Source: Thermoproteota archaeon (lineage in GTDB: Archaea; Thermoproteota; Korarchaeia; Korarchaeales; Korarchaeaceae). From it: a stretch of 6,096 nt of DNA. A model generated the notes under the pieces. The model saw only the letters and a program-made list of their open reading frames with translations. It searched no databases and was not told where the DNA came from. Shown here in pieces: positions 1-5,841 of the stretch. The stretch spans positions 1 to 6,096 of the forward strand of contig DRBY01000092.1 in the NCBI GenBank assembly GCA_011042755.1. Direction: 5' to 3'. Numbering within the stretch: position 1 is the stretch's first letter; each line of letters begins with the position of its first letter. Made by a program: the position numbers and the translations under genes.

Positions 1-1
1 C

Positions 2-1252
2 ATCAGGGTGGGCCATCCGCCGAGATTTGCAGAGTTCATCCCCGAGAGGGCGTGCGTGAGAGTAAAAGCAGAGTTTCTCGAGGCCCTGCGTAGCGAGATA
101 GAGCTCAAGCGCGGTGGCCTGAGATCTCTCTCAGAGAGGATCGGTGTGAGCCGCTCGACGCTGCATCACTACATCACCGGAAGGTGCTCCATCCCCCTCA
201 AGACCCTGAGACGCATCCTATCTGAGCTCGAGATGGACGTCGACCTTTACAGCATCTTGGAGAGCGCCTCTATAGCGGGCAGCAAACTGAAGCTACCCGG
301 GGAGATCCCTCCAGACTTCATGTATTTCGTTGGTGCGATCATGGGTGACGGGACAATAAATCAGAACAGGAAGGTCCGCCTCTACTGCCCACTAGATCAG
401 GACGTCGTGGAGAGATGCCTGAAAATAGTGAGGAGGATATTTGGGGTAGGGTATATCGACAAGCAGGGCTCGCTCTTCGTCAACAACTCGGTCCTGGCTT
501 CTATGCTTGAGAAATTTGGAGTGCCTGCGGGACGCAAGGCCAGGAAGGTAGACATTCCCTCTGCCGTGATGCGGATGCCCAAATCTCACATAAGGGAGCT
601 TCTTAAGGGTCTCTTCGACACGGACGGAACTGTCTACATCAGGAAGACCCACGGAGGCCGAGTGGCCTTAGCTACGGCGAGCCGCCTGCTGGCGCTTAAG
701 GTCCACCTACTCCTCCTCCGGTTTGGCATCACCTCGAGGATTTACGAGTCGTCCGCGGGGAGTTACACCGTCGAGATAGCCGACAGAATGAGCGTGATAA
801 AGTTCTCTAAAGAGATCGGATTCTCCTCCAAGAGGAAGGCTGCCAAGCTCAGCGCCCTAGTGCAGAGGTACAGGGGCAGTCCCAGGACGAAAAGCAGAGT
901 AGTTCCGCTTCGCGTCGCTGCTCCCCTGCTGGTGGTCGCCAGGGTAGGGGAGGGCGTGTCCCTCTCGGAGATGAGAGGCAAGATCTCAGATGGGAGCCTC
1001 TGGAGATGGGAGCACGGAGAGAGGGGTTCTATAAGCAAGACCGGTCTACAAGAGTACGTACATGCGCTGAAGGAGTCTTCTGTCAGGACTCCCCACGGCG
1101 AGGCACTTCAGCTGGTTGAGCATCTGGCCGCGGGTCCGATTGTGTTCGAGAGGATCGTGGAGAAGCGGACTATTGAGGGCAAGTTCAAGGTGTACGACAT
1201 CGCCGTGCCTGGTAACCGCAACTTCTTCGCCAATGCCATACTAGTTCACAAC
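2..1252 (+). mobile_element. Intein with LAGLIDADG homing endonuclease and HTH segments (5'-partial)
   Basis: This is a self-splicing protein element encoded in frame within the AAA+ gene. Order, counting the GTG at 8 as residue 1: an Xre-like helix-turn-helix at about 33-78 (SLSERIGVSRSTLHHYITG at 40-58); the LAGLIDADG endonuclease at about 104-283; a second helix-turn-helix-like stretch at 316-355 (GSLWRWEHGERG at 329-340); and the C-terminal splicing block, VYDIAVPGNRNFFANAILVH (395-414) followed by Asn415. His414-Asn415 followed by Ser416 is the classical junction for Asn cyclisation with a Ser +1 nucleophile, so the last intein base is 1252. The N-terminal block A (Cys/Ser1) and block B histidine are missing only because the window starts too late. 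All C-terminal splicing residues are intact, so splicing is likely functional. Confidence 0.9.
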
Positions 1253-1915
1253 TCCGGAATGGTCGAGATCCTCAAGCTGGCCATGGAGCATGGCACCATA
1301 AGGTATGAGACAGCTAGGAAGACTATAGGGCCCTACAGGTTCACGTGCTTCCTCAGCGTAGCCTACAACACGAGGGTCGGCTCGAGGGGCTACGAGGTCA
1401 CGGTGTCTGACCCCAACTTCAACGCTATAGAGGAGAGGATGCTGTGCAGGCTCCACAGGATGACCAAGGAGCGCTACTTGGAGATAGCCCGGAGGCAGAT
1501 GGAGATGGCCATGGGGAAGATAAGCCTAGAGGGCGCGGACCTGCTCAGGGCCCACCTAACCCTCGTGCACGCAGCCGAGACGGAGCACCCACTAGCGAGG
1601 GGGCGGCTGGACCTCAGGCCTGTCGTGGTCGATCAAGATGTGTATGAAGCCGTGGCCAGGGCCAGAGACGCCGTGCTGAGCGAGATACCAGGTGAGAGAC
1701 CGGGGTTCTCGCCGAGGCTAGAGGTCAGAGCTGTGCAGCTCGCCTCAGCGATGGCCCTGCTTAGGTACTTCGCCGACGACTCGAGCGAGGGCATCAAGGT
1801 GGACGACCAGTCCCTGAGGCTGGCGATCAGGTTCTACGTTGAGGAGGCTGCGGTGAGGTCTAGGGAGATCTTCGATCCTACCTCAGTTCTGAAGAAGCTT
1901 GGAGCTTATGTCTGA
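2..1915 (+). CDS. MCM/MoxR-like AAA+ ATPase interrupted by an intein (5'-partial)
   Basis: The frame is open from the first complete codon, so the true start and N-extein lie upstream. The GTG at 8 is inside the intein and is not a real start. Residue numbers below count that GTG as 1. Residues 1-415 are intein and 416-635 are the C-extein. The extein begins just after where Walker B should be: its first segment, with AMEHGTIR at 425-432, lines up with the AMEQQTI helix after the MCM Walker B motif. FLSVAYNT (448-455) fits a sensor-1 strand with Asn454. ERMLCRLHR (476-484) fits the arginine-finger region, and SPRLEVRAVQLASAMALLRY (568-587) fits the sensor-2/lid helices. The Walker A and B motifs are not in the window. 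After splicing the product should be an ATP-driven ring or remodelling ATPase; its substrate is unknown. It ends 34 bp from the convergent HerA-like gene. The AAA+ assignment is fairly sure, the MCM-like versus MoxR-like choice is not. Confidence 0.8.
   Translation: MRVGHPPRFAEFIPERACVRVKAEFLEALRSEIELKRGGLRSLSERIGVSRSTLHHYITGRCSIPLKTLRRILSELEMDVDLYSILESASIAGSKLKLPGEIPPDFMYFVGAIMGDGTINQNRKVRLYCPLDQDVVERCLKIVRRIFGVGYIDKQGSLFVNNSVLASMLEKFGVPAGRKARKVDIPSAVMRMPKSHIRELLKGLFDTDGTVYIRKTHGGRVALATASRLLALKVHLLLLRFGITSRIYESSAGSYTVEIADRMSVIKFSKEIGFSSKRKAAKLSALVQRYRGSPRTKSRVVPLRVAAPLLVVARVGEGVSLSEMRGKISDGSLWRWEHGERGSISKTGLQEYVHALKESSVRTPHGEALQLVEHLAAGPIVFERIVEKRTIEGKFKVYDIAVPGNRNFFANAILVHNSGMVEILKLAMEHGTIRYETARKTIGPYRFTCFLSVAYNTRVGSRGYEVTVSDPNFNAIEERMLCRLHRMTKERYLEIARRQMEMAMGKISLEGADLLRAHLTLVHAAETEHPLARGRLDLRPVVVDQDVYEAVARARDAVLSEIPGERPGFSPRLEVRAVQLASAMALLRYFADDSSEGIKVDDQSLRLAIRFYVEEAAVRSREIFDPTSVLKKLGAYV
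317..856 (+). other. LAGLIDADG homing endonuclease domain of the intein
   Basis: Two LAGLIDADG helices are visible. FVGAIMGDGT spans residues 107-116 with the acidic catalytic position at Asp114. LLKGLFDTDGTV spans 198-209 with Asp206. The spacing of about 90 residues is normal for a monomeric two-motif enzyme. A block-H-like FSKEIGFSSKRK follows at roughly 267-278. Both metal-binding aspartates are present and the frame is uninterrupted, so the nuclease may still cut intein-less alleles of the host gene. Activity is inferred, and the domain edges are approximate. Confidence 0.85.
1253..1915 (+). other. C-extein: sensor-1 to lid region of the AAA+ ATPase
   Basis: These 220 codons after the splice site encode the post-Walker-B half of the ATPase. 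Ser416 is the +1 splicing nucleophile. The segment ends in a charged helical tail containing FYVEEAAVRSREIFDPTS (609-626). The stop is TGA at 1913-1915. There is no sign of frame disruption. Insertion close to the ATPase active site is typical of inteins, which persist where imprecise loss would kill the host protein. Confidence 0.75.
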
Positions 1916-1949
1916 CTTCTTTAGGTAATGTGGAGCCGATGAATGTAAG

Positions 1950-3335
1950 TTACTCCAAGGAACTCAGGATCTCCCTGACCCTCGCTAGCCTCTCCTCAAG
2001 CTCCCTGATTTCCCTCTCAAGGCGTCTCCTCACGCGCCAGGTTCGAATGCCGTACAGGAAACCTCTCGCCTGGCCATCTAGAAACCTAAGCTTGAGTTCC
2101 CTGTCCTTCAGGGCGGCCTCGAGGACCAGCTCAGAGATCTTGGCCTCCCTCCTGTAGGGGGCTATCTTGGCCTCGAACTCGTTCAGCGTCCTCTCGTACT
2201 CCTCCCTGAGGAACTCATACACCTCCTCCCTCATCTCCTCCCTGCTCTCCTCAAGGAGTTCAAGCATCTTCCTAGCCTTGTTCCTCTCCTCTAGGAGATC
2301 CCTCAGCTCTGGCGATGTGAGCCTCTCGCTGGGCATGGTGAAGGCTGACTCTAGCCCCACGGAGATCTTCCTGACCTTCTCCTCGACTCTGGCCTTCTCC
2401 CGCGGCTCGGCAGGAGGAGCTTCAGGCTTCTCTGCCTCAGCCGCCGCCTCTTCGGCGGCCACGAGCCTGCCCAAGTCAGCGGTTATGTATGAGACGACCT
2501 CGCTGAGGCTCGGGGGTGGTCTCGGCTTGACCTGAGGGGTCGATCCGAGGTGAGCCGTCTTGACCTCTCCCACCCTGATGAACCCGGCCCTATCGACGAA
2601 CGGGCCCTCGATGTATGCTTCCCCCTGATTCAGCCTGCGGATCCTCCTTATGACTGCCTTGTCTAACCCGAGGAACTTCCCTATGGCGGCCAGGTCAGCG
2701 TTGTACTCTACCCTCAGGACGATCTTGTTCTCAGCCTGGCTTAAGACAGTCTTAGACACCAGCTGCGGCCTCTGCGTCGTGAACACGAGACCAACCCCTC
2801 TCTTCCTACCCCGAGTGGCCAGGGCGGTAATCCAGGTCTCCGTAGTGGATGCGTGCTTGCCGAGCTGACTTCTGGCCCCTCGCTCTGGCGCCAACTCCCT
2901 AGCCTCGTCCACCATCACCAAGAAGCCATCGCCCTTCTGATCCATGAGCGCCTTAATCACGTCGGCCACGAGACCTGCTGCCACTTCGGGCTTTGTCATG
3001 TACTTCGAGAGGTCTAGTACGAAGCTTACCCCGCGCACGGCCGCCTTTGCAAGTCTCTCAGGCGACCCTTCCTTGGCTAGATCGACATCGCCGTCTGGCG
3101 AGATGATCAGCATGTCGTAGGCCTCGGCTAGACTCACGTGCTCGCCCTCTGGATCGATTATCCCAAGCGGGTAACCCAGATCCAGCAGCTGTTCGGCTAT
3201 CCTCCTGAGCGTCCACGACTTCCCGTAGCCCGTCTTGGCAATTATAGCCGTTCTACCGGTCATTAGCTTATCTACGCTGAGCTCACAGGACTCTTCGGTA
3301 TCCAAGAACCTTCCGAGTTCAATGCGCGGGGACAA
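1950..3335 (-). CDS. HerA-like (DUF87-type) ATPase with C-terminal coiled coil
   Basis: A 461-residue RecA-fold ATPase of the HerA/FtsK branch, likely acting on DNA. Walker A is AKTGYGKS (33-40), with Ala in place of the usual first Gly. A HerA-like IDPEGEH follows at 60-66. Walker B is FLVMVDEARE (138-147) with catalytic Glu144, RGRKRG (175-180) is an arginine-finger-like stretch, and FTTQRP (185-190) carries the polar sensor Gln188. After about residue 260 come a proline-rich linker, an Ala/Glu-rich segment and a long charged helical tail (about 340-461) predicted to form coiled coils. Only 32 residues precede Walker A, so the N-terminal HAS-barrel of true HerA is absent, and no nurA gene is visible. 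I therefore do not call it herA. The start is TTG at 3335, because the frame closes at TAG 3359-3357 and no ATG or GTG precedes the conserved IELGRFLDTEES segment. The gene has its own TATA-like box and is convergent with the AAA+ ATPase. Confidence 0.85.
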   Translation of the reverse strand: MSPRIELGRFLDTEESCELSVDKLMTGRTAIIAKTGYGKSWTLRRIAEQLLDLGYPLGIIDPEGEHVSLAEAYDMLIISPDGDVDLAKEGSPERLAKAAVRGVSFVLDLSKYMTKPEVAAGLVADVIKALMDQKGDGFLVMVDEARELAPERGARSQLGKHASTTETWITALATRGRKRGVGLVFTTQRPQLVSKTVLSQAENKIVLRVEYNADLAAIGKFLGLDKAVIRRIRRLNQGEAYIEGPFVDRAGFIRVGEVKTAHLGSTPQVKPRPPPSLSEVVSYITADLGRLVAAEEAAAEAEKPEAPPAEPREKARVEEKVRKISVGLESAFTMPSERLTSPELRDLLEERNKARKMLELLEESREEMREEVYEFLREEYERTLNEFEAKIAPYRREAKISELVLEAALKDRELKLRFLDGQARGFLYGIRTWRVRRRLEREIRELEERLARVREILSSLE

Positions 3336-3344
3336 CTCCCTTCT
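3336..3344 (-). promoter_or_regulatory. Shine-Dalgarno-like purine run abutting the TTG start
   Basis: On the minus strand AGAAGGGAG lies directly against the TTG start with no spacer. A normal site sits 5-8 nt upstream. Either the true start lies a few codons inside (a second TTG at residue 11 has GGAAGG 3 nt upstream) or the match is incidental and the message is nearly leaderless. Confidence 0.35.
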
Positions 3345-3366
3345 GAGCGGTGTTAACTACGGCAGG

Positions 3367-3372
3367 TTATAA
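3367..3372 (-). promoter_or_regulatory. TATA-like box for the HerA-like ATPase gene
   Basis: TTATAA is centred about 34 bp upstream of the TTG at 3335. With the usual archaeal spacing of about 26 bp, transcription would start near 3343 and leave a leader of about 8 nt. It suggests that the gene can be transcribed independently of nadE, 130 bp upstream on the same strand. Confidence 0.45.
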
Positions 3373-3390
3373 CAGTAGACAGCGAAGGGT

Positions 3391-3419
3391 CGAAGCGCGT
3401 AGGCACATGCGCTCCTTCG
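3391..3419 (-). other. Imperfect hairpin in the nadE to HerA-like gap
   Basis: AGCGC (3394-3398) pairs with GCGCT (3409-3413). Outer CGA (3391-3393) can pair with TCG (3417-3419) across a 3-nt bulge, or CGAAG can pair with CTTCG as an alternative. It lies 47-75 bp after the nadE stop and upstream of the next TATA-like box, so it could help end nadE transcription. No T-run follows, and the assignment is weak. Confidence 0.25.
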
Positions 3420-3465
3420 GCGTTTCCGGTCAGATCAGGGTCCCAGGTGATCTTTAGAGCCGACC

Positions 3466-4266
3466 CTACCTTAAGTGCCTCACTCTCGGGAAGGGCGGAG
3501 GGTTCCTCTTGTGCCAGTTCCTCTCTCTCAGCTCTATGACCCTCCTCACCACGGTCTCATCTACGCCCGTGGCCTCAGGTATGTCCTTGGGATCCATGTT
3601 GAGGTCTAGCAGAGCGTGGAGCACCAAGTCGACCTGCTCGTAGCTGAGCCCCAGCTCACCCTCTGCCGTCTGGCCTGGCCAGAGTCGCGGAGAGCTGGGC
3701 TTCGAGGCTATCTCCTCTGGGACGCCCAGGTGCCTGGCCAGCTCCCTCACCTGGGTCTTGAAGAGGTCGGCTATCGGGAGGAAGTCCGCGGCACCGTCTC
3801 CGTACTTGGTGAAGTAGCCGATCTCTATCTCGCTCCTGTCTCCCGTGCCGGCCACCAGCATGTTCCTAGAGTTGGCGAAGTAGTACAGGATCGTCATCCT
3901 GATCCTCGGCCTGAGGTTCCCTCTGCTCACCTTATCTGCCGGCGGCAGGGCCCTCTCGAACTCCCCAACTATCGGGGTTATCTCAACCCACTCGACGCTC
4001 AGCCCAAGAGATTCGGCGAGCGCGACCGCGTCCTCGACGTCTTCATTGGGGGTCACGCCCTCCTCCGGCATGATCACAGCCAAGACCCTCTTCGCGCCCA
4101 GCCCCTTCGCCAAGAGGGTGGCGGTCAACGCAGAGTCTACCCCACCGCTCAGGCCAACCACCGCGCCCTCTGCCCCCGCAGACTCGACTACTCTGGCGCA
4201 AAAGGAGGCTATCTCGGTCGAGACGGCCTCCCAGTTCAACTTGAGGTCTGATGTGCTACTGCGCAT
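3466..4266 (-). CDS. nadE: NAD synthetase, ammonia-dependent type
   Basis: Catalyses the last step of NAD synthesis in the cytosol: nicotinate adenine dinucleotide plus ATP and ammonia gives NAD. The 266-residue protein shows the N-type ATP pyrophosphatase loop GLSGGVDSA (38-46), the adenylate and deamido-NAD contact region GTGDRSEIEIGYFTKYGDGA (140-159), LPIADLFKTQVRELA (163-177) and the late motif LWPGQTAEGELG (195-206), where many homologues have Asp-Glu in place of Ala-Glu. No glutaminase (nitrilase) domain is present, so ammonia must be supplied free or by a partner. Length fits the archaeal family. I prefer the ATG at 4266 because a TATA-like box is centred about 27 bp upstream, as expected for a leaderless message. 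The ATG at 4290 (8 residues longer) overlaps that box and adds no family-like sequence. The gene is divergent from pncB, which acts earlier in the same pathway. Confidence 0.95.
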   Translation of the reverse strand: MRSSTSDLKLNWEAVSTEIASFCARVVESAGAEGAVVGLSGGVDSALTATLLAKGLGAKRVLAVIMPEEGVTPNEDVEDAVALAESLGLSVEWVEITPIVGEFERALPPADKVSRGNLRPRIRMTILYYFANSRNMLVAGTGDRSEIEIGYFTKYGDGAADFLPIADLFKTQVRELARHLGVPEEIASKPSSPRLWPGQTAEGELGLSYEQVDLVLHALLDLNMDPKDIPEATGVDETVVRRVIELRERNWHKRNPPPFPRVRHLR

Positions 4267-4290
4267 CGTGCCAATCCCCCAGGCCGACAT

Positions 4291-4296
4291 TATTAA
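4291..4296 (-). promoter_or_regulatory. TATA-like box for nadE
   Basis: TTAATA on the minus strand is centred about 27 bp upstream of the ATG at 4266. This is the spacing expected if transcription begins at the start codon. It also argues against the upstream ATG at 4290, which would overlap the box. Confidence 0.5.
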
Positions 4297-4362
4297 CCCC
4301 GCTCCGGCAGGCTACCCACACGTTCGAGGGAGCAATGCGGCTGTCGTGAACGTTTTTACGGG

Positions 4363-4368
4363 ATAAAG
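4363..4368 (+). promoter_or_regulatory. Probable TATA-like box for pncB
   Basis: ATAAAG lies at -31 to -26 from the pncB ATG at 4394 and fits a leaderless start. An alternative TTTTTA at 4353-4358 would give a leader of about 12 nt. No clear Shine-Dalgarno precedes the ATG, which favours the first reading. Confidence 0.4.
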
Positions 4369-4377
4369 CGATGTTTG

Positions 4378-4385
4378 ACTCGAGT
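4378..4385. promoter_or_regulatory. Perfect 8-bp palindrome between pncB TATA-like box and start
   Basis: ACTCGAGT sits 9-16 bp before the pncB ATG, downstream of its presumed TATA box, where a bound repressor would block initiation. It may be an operator for NAD-responsive control, but a single short palindrome can arise by chance. Confidence 0.25.
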
Positions 4386-4393
4386 GGGTTGGT

Positions 4394-5620
4394 ATGGGAG
4401 GCCCTAGTTCGGAAGAGAGGGCCAGAAGGTTCTACGTGGTCAGGGAAGAGGAGATAAAAGCCGGGAATGTGGTCGATGTCTACTTCCTCAGGACCATGGA
4501 GGCGCTAAAACGCTTGAGGCTTGAGAACACTCGCGTCGTTGCTGAAGTGGCGGCCAGGAGCCTCCCGAGGTCGAGGAGAGGGGGCCGCTTTGAGTGGGGG
4601 GTCTTGGCGGGAGTGGAGGAAGTCGTAAAGCTCTTGGAGGGGAGAGATGTCGACCTCTACTCCCTCCCCGACGGGAGCATCTTCCAAGCTGGGCTCCCCG
4701 TAATGAGGATAGAGGGACCCTACTCCGAGTTTGGACCATTAGAGACGAGCATCCTGGGGTTCATCTGCTCTCTATCTGGCGTTGCGACGGCCGCCGCGCA
4801 CGTTAAGGTCGCCGCGGGGGGCAAGCCCGTCGTTAACTTCGGCATAAGGAGGAACCATCCGGCGATCTCTCTGGCGATAGAGAGGGCGAGCCTTATAGGA
4901 GGATTAGACGGCTCGTCGGGCATACTGATCGAGGAGCTGGGCTTTAAGCCAATGGGGACCATGCCCCATGCTCTGATAGTGATAGCCGGCGATCAGGTGA
5001 CCGCGTGGAGAGCGTTCGACGAGGCGGTTCCAGAGGAGGTTCCCAGGATAGCGCTCGTCGACACATTCTGCGACGAGAAGACCGAGGCGATCAAGGCGGC
5101 CGAGGCCCTGGGGGAGAGGCTGCGGGGAGTGAGACTCGACACTCCCTCTTCTCGCAGGGGCAACATGGAGGAGATCATACGCGAGGTCAGGTGGGAGCTA
5201 GATGTCAGGGGCTACGAGCACGTCAAGATATTCGTCTCTGGCGGGCTGGACGAGGTGAGCGTTGAGAGGCTTGCGAAGGCCGGGGCTGACGCCTTCGGCG
5301 TGGGGAGCAGGATATGCGGGGCTGACCCGGTGGACTTCGGCATGGATGTGGTAGAGGTTGAGGGCGTCCCCAGGGCGAAGAGGGGAATAAAGTCGGGAGC
5401 GAAGGATGTCTTCAGGTGTCCAGAGTGCCTGAGGTACTTTGTCGTGCGCAAGGGAGCAGAGGCGCCCACATGCCCGGACTGCGGGGTCAGGACGGAACTC
5501 GCATACGTGAAGTTCCTCGAGAGAGGAAAGATCGTCTCTGAGCTTCCAACGGTGGCCGAATTGAGAGAGAGGACACTCTCTCAGCTTAGAGCCATGGGTC
5601 TCCTACCTCCCGTTGAGTGA
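4394..5620 (+). CDS. pncB: Nicotinate phosphoribosyltransferase, archaeal type with zinc-ribbon
   Basis: Converts nicotinate and PRPP to nicotinate mononucleotide, the entry step of Preiss-Handler NAD salvage; family members couple this to ATP hydrolysis. The 408-residue protein has the N-terminal substrate-site segment GNVVDVYFLRT (24-34), ETSILGF (117-123), FGIRRNHPA (149-157) with its arginines and His155, GTMPHALI (188-195), LVDTFCDE (221-228), VRLDTPSSRRGN (246-257), the phosphate-binding FVSGGLDE (280-287) and FGVGSRIC (301-308). The C-terminal segment carries four cysteines, CPEC (342-345) and CPDC (360-363), likely a structural zinc site; the Thermoplasma enzyme is known to have a similar four-cysteine knuckle. 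Length fits the archaeal group. Start ATG 4394 has a TATA-like box at the leaderless distance. It is divergent from nadE across about 127 bp and followed by a T-run terminator. Related quinolinate phosphoribosyltransferases (NadC) are shorter and lack the cysteine ribbon. Confidence 0.93.
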   Translation: MGGPSSEERARRFYVVREEEIKAGNVVDVYFLRTMEALKRLRLENTRVVAEVAARSLPRSRRGGRFEWGVLAGVEEVVKLLEGRDVDLYSLPDGSIFQAGLPVMRIEGPYSEFGPLETSILGFICSLSGVATAAAHVKVAAGGKPVVNFGIRRNHPAISLAIERASLIGGLDGSSGILIEELGFKPMGTMPHALIVIAGDQVTAWRAFDEAVPEEVPRIALVDTFCDEKTEAIKAAEALGERLRGVRLDTPSSRRGNMEEIIREVRWELDVRGYEHVKIFVSGGLDEVSVERLAKAGADAFGVGSRICGADPVDFGMDVVEVEGVPRAKRGIKSGAKDVFRCPECLRYFVVRKGAEAPTCPDCGVRTELAYVKFLERGKIVSELPTVAELRERTLSQLRAMGLLPPVE

Positions 5621-5639
5621 TGTAGCAAGAGGCATCTGG

Positions 5640-5648
5640 TTTTTTCTT
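5640..5648 (+). terminator. Oligo-T terminator of pncB
   Basis: TTTTTTCTT begins 20 nt after the pncB stop. Archaeal RNA polymerase can terminate at such T-runs without a hairpin. No stable stem directly precedes it. Its GGTTTTT (5638-5644) is also the reverse complement of AAAAACC at 5688-5694. Confidence 0.6.
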
Positions 5649-5690
5649 GAGCAGCTGTAAGCCTACCCTAGCGTACTATATCTCTTGAAA

Positions 5691-5791
5691 AACCAACTCC
5701 TTTCCCAAAAGGTTGGTTAGCAAATCATGATGGATTTCCTATTTGAGGCCTACATGTGGTCTCAAATGGGTAGGACAGCGCTCTAAGGTCC
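5691..5791. other. Cluster of successive hairpins, possible structured RNA
   Basis: This is most of the gene-free stretch between pncB and the next gene (5621-5841). Hairpin 1 (5691-5718): AACCAA, a CT bulge and CCTTT pair with AAAGG and TTGGTT around the loop CCCA. Hairpin 2 (5722-5737): AAATC pairs with GATTT around a 6-nt loop. Hairpin 3 (5738-5770): a stem of about 13 bp, CCTATTTGAGGCC with GGTCTCAAATGGG including two G-T pairs, around the loop TACATGT. A weaker fourth stem pairs GGAC (5773-5776) with GTCC (5788-5791). I recognise no tRNA, 5S, SRP, RNase P or C/D-box signature. A TATA-like CTATATC at 5676-5682 is not well placed to transcribe all of hairpin 1. The structures may form a small RNA, a 3' processing or termination region for pncB, or a decayed element. 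Confidence 0.4.
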
Positions 5792-5812
5792 AGACCCCTC
5801 GTTCATAACTGC

Positions 5813-5820
5813 TTAAATTA
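5813..5820 (+). promoter_or_regulatory. TATA-like box for the downstream unknown gene
   Basis: TTAAATTA lies at -29 to -22 from the ATG at 5842, centred about 26 bp upstream. No Shine-Dalgarno sequence is present between box and start, so the message is probably leaderless. This also puts the upstream hairpin cluster outside the message of this gene. Confidence 0.55.
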
Positions 5821-5841
5821 CTTCGCCTCTGGCTCTAGTGT

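Noticed and set aside
8..10. GTG as a genuine start for the first gene
   Set aside because: It is inside the intein, the frame is open upstream to the window edge, and the N-terminal splicing blocks and Walker motifs must lie upstream.
2167..2535. Ser/Leu-rich open frame on the + strand opposite the HerA-like tail
   Set aside because: The serine/leucine runs are the reverse reading of Glu/Lys/Arg coiled-coil codons; there is no promoter or conserved feature.
3433..3452. GATCA/TGATC inverted repeat after nadE as a terminator
   Set aside because: The 5-bp arms around a 10-nt spacer and the absence of a T-run make this too weak to call.
3616..4251. Long 211-codon open frame on the + strand opposite nadE
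   Set aside because: It is fully antisense to a clear NAD synthetase, has no family-like motifs, and long antisense frames are common in GC-rich coding DNA.
5727..5733. ATGATGG resembling a C/D-box sRNA box C
   Set aside because: The last base mismatches RTGATGA and no CTGA box D occurs in the interval 5621-5841.
5727..5786. 19-codon frame beginning ATG ATG inside the hairpin region
   Set aside because: It is very short, overlaps the arms of hairpins 2 and 3, and has no Shine-Dalgarno; the frame is probably incidental.
5751..5815. tRNA-like wording (GGTAGG...GCGCTCTAAGG...GTTCATAAC)
   Set aside because: No acceptor stem, no proper GTTCRA T-loop and no valid anticodon stem could be assembled; not a tRNA and not convincingly a tRNA relic.
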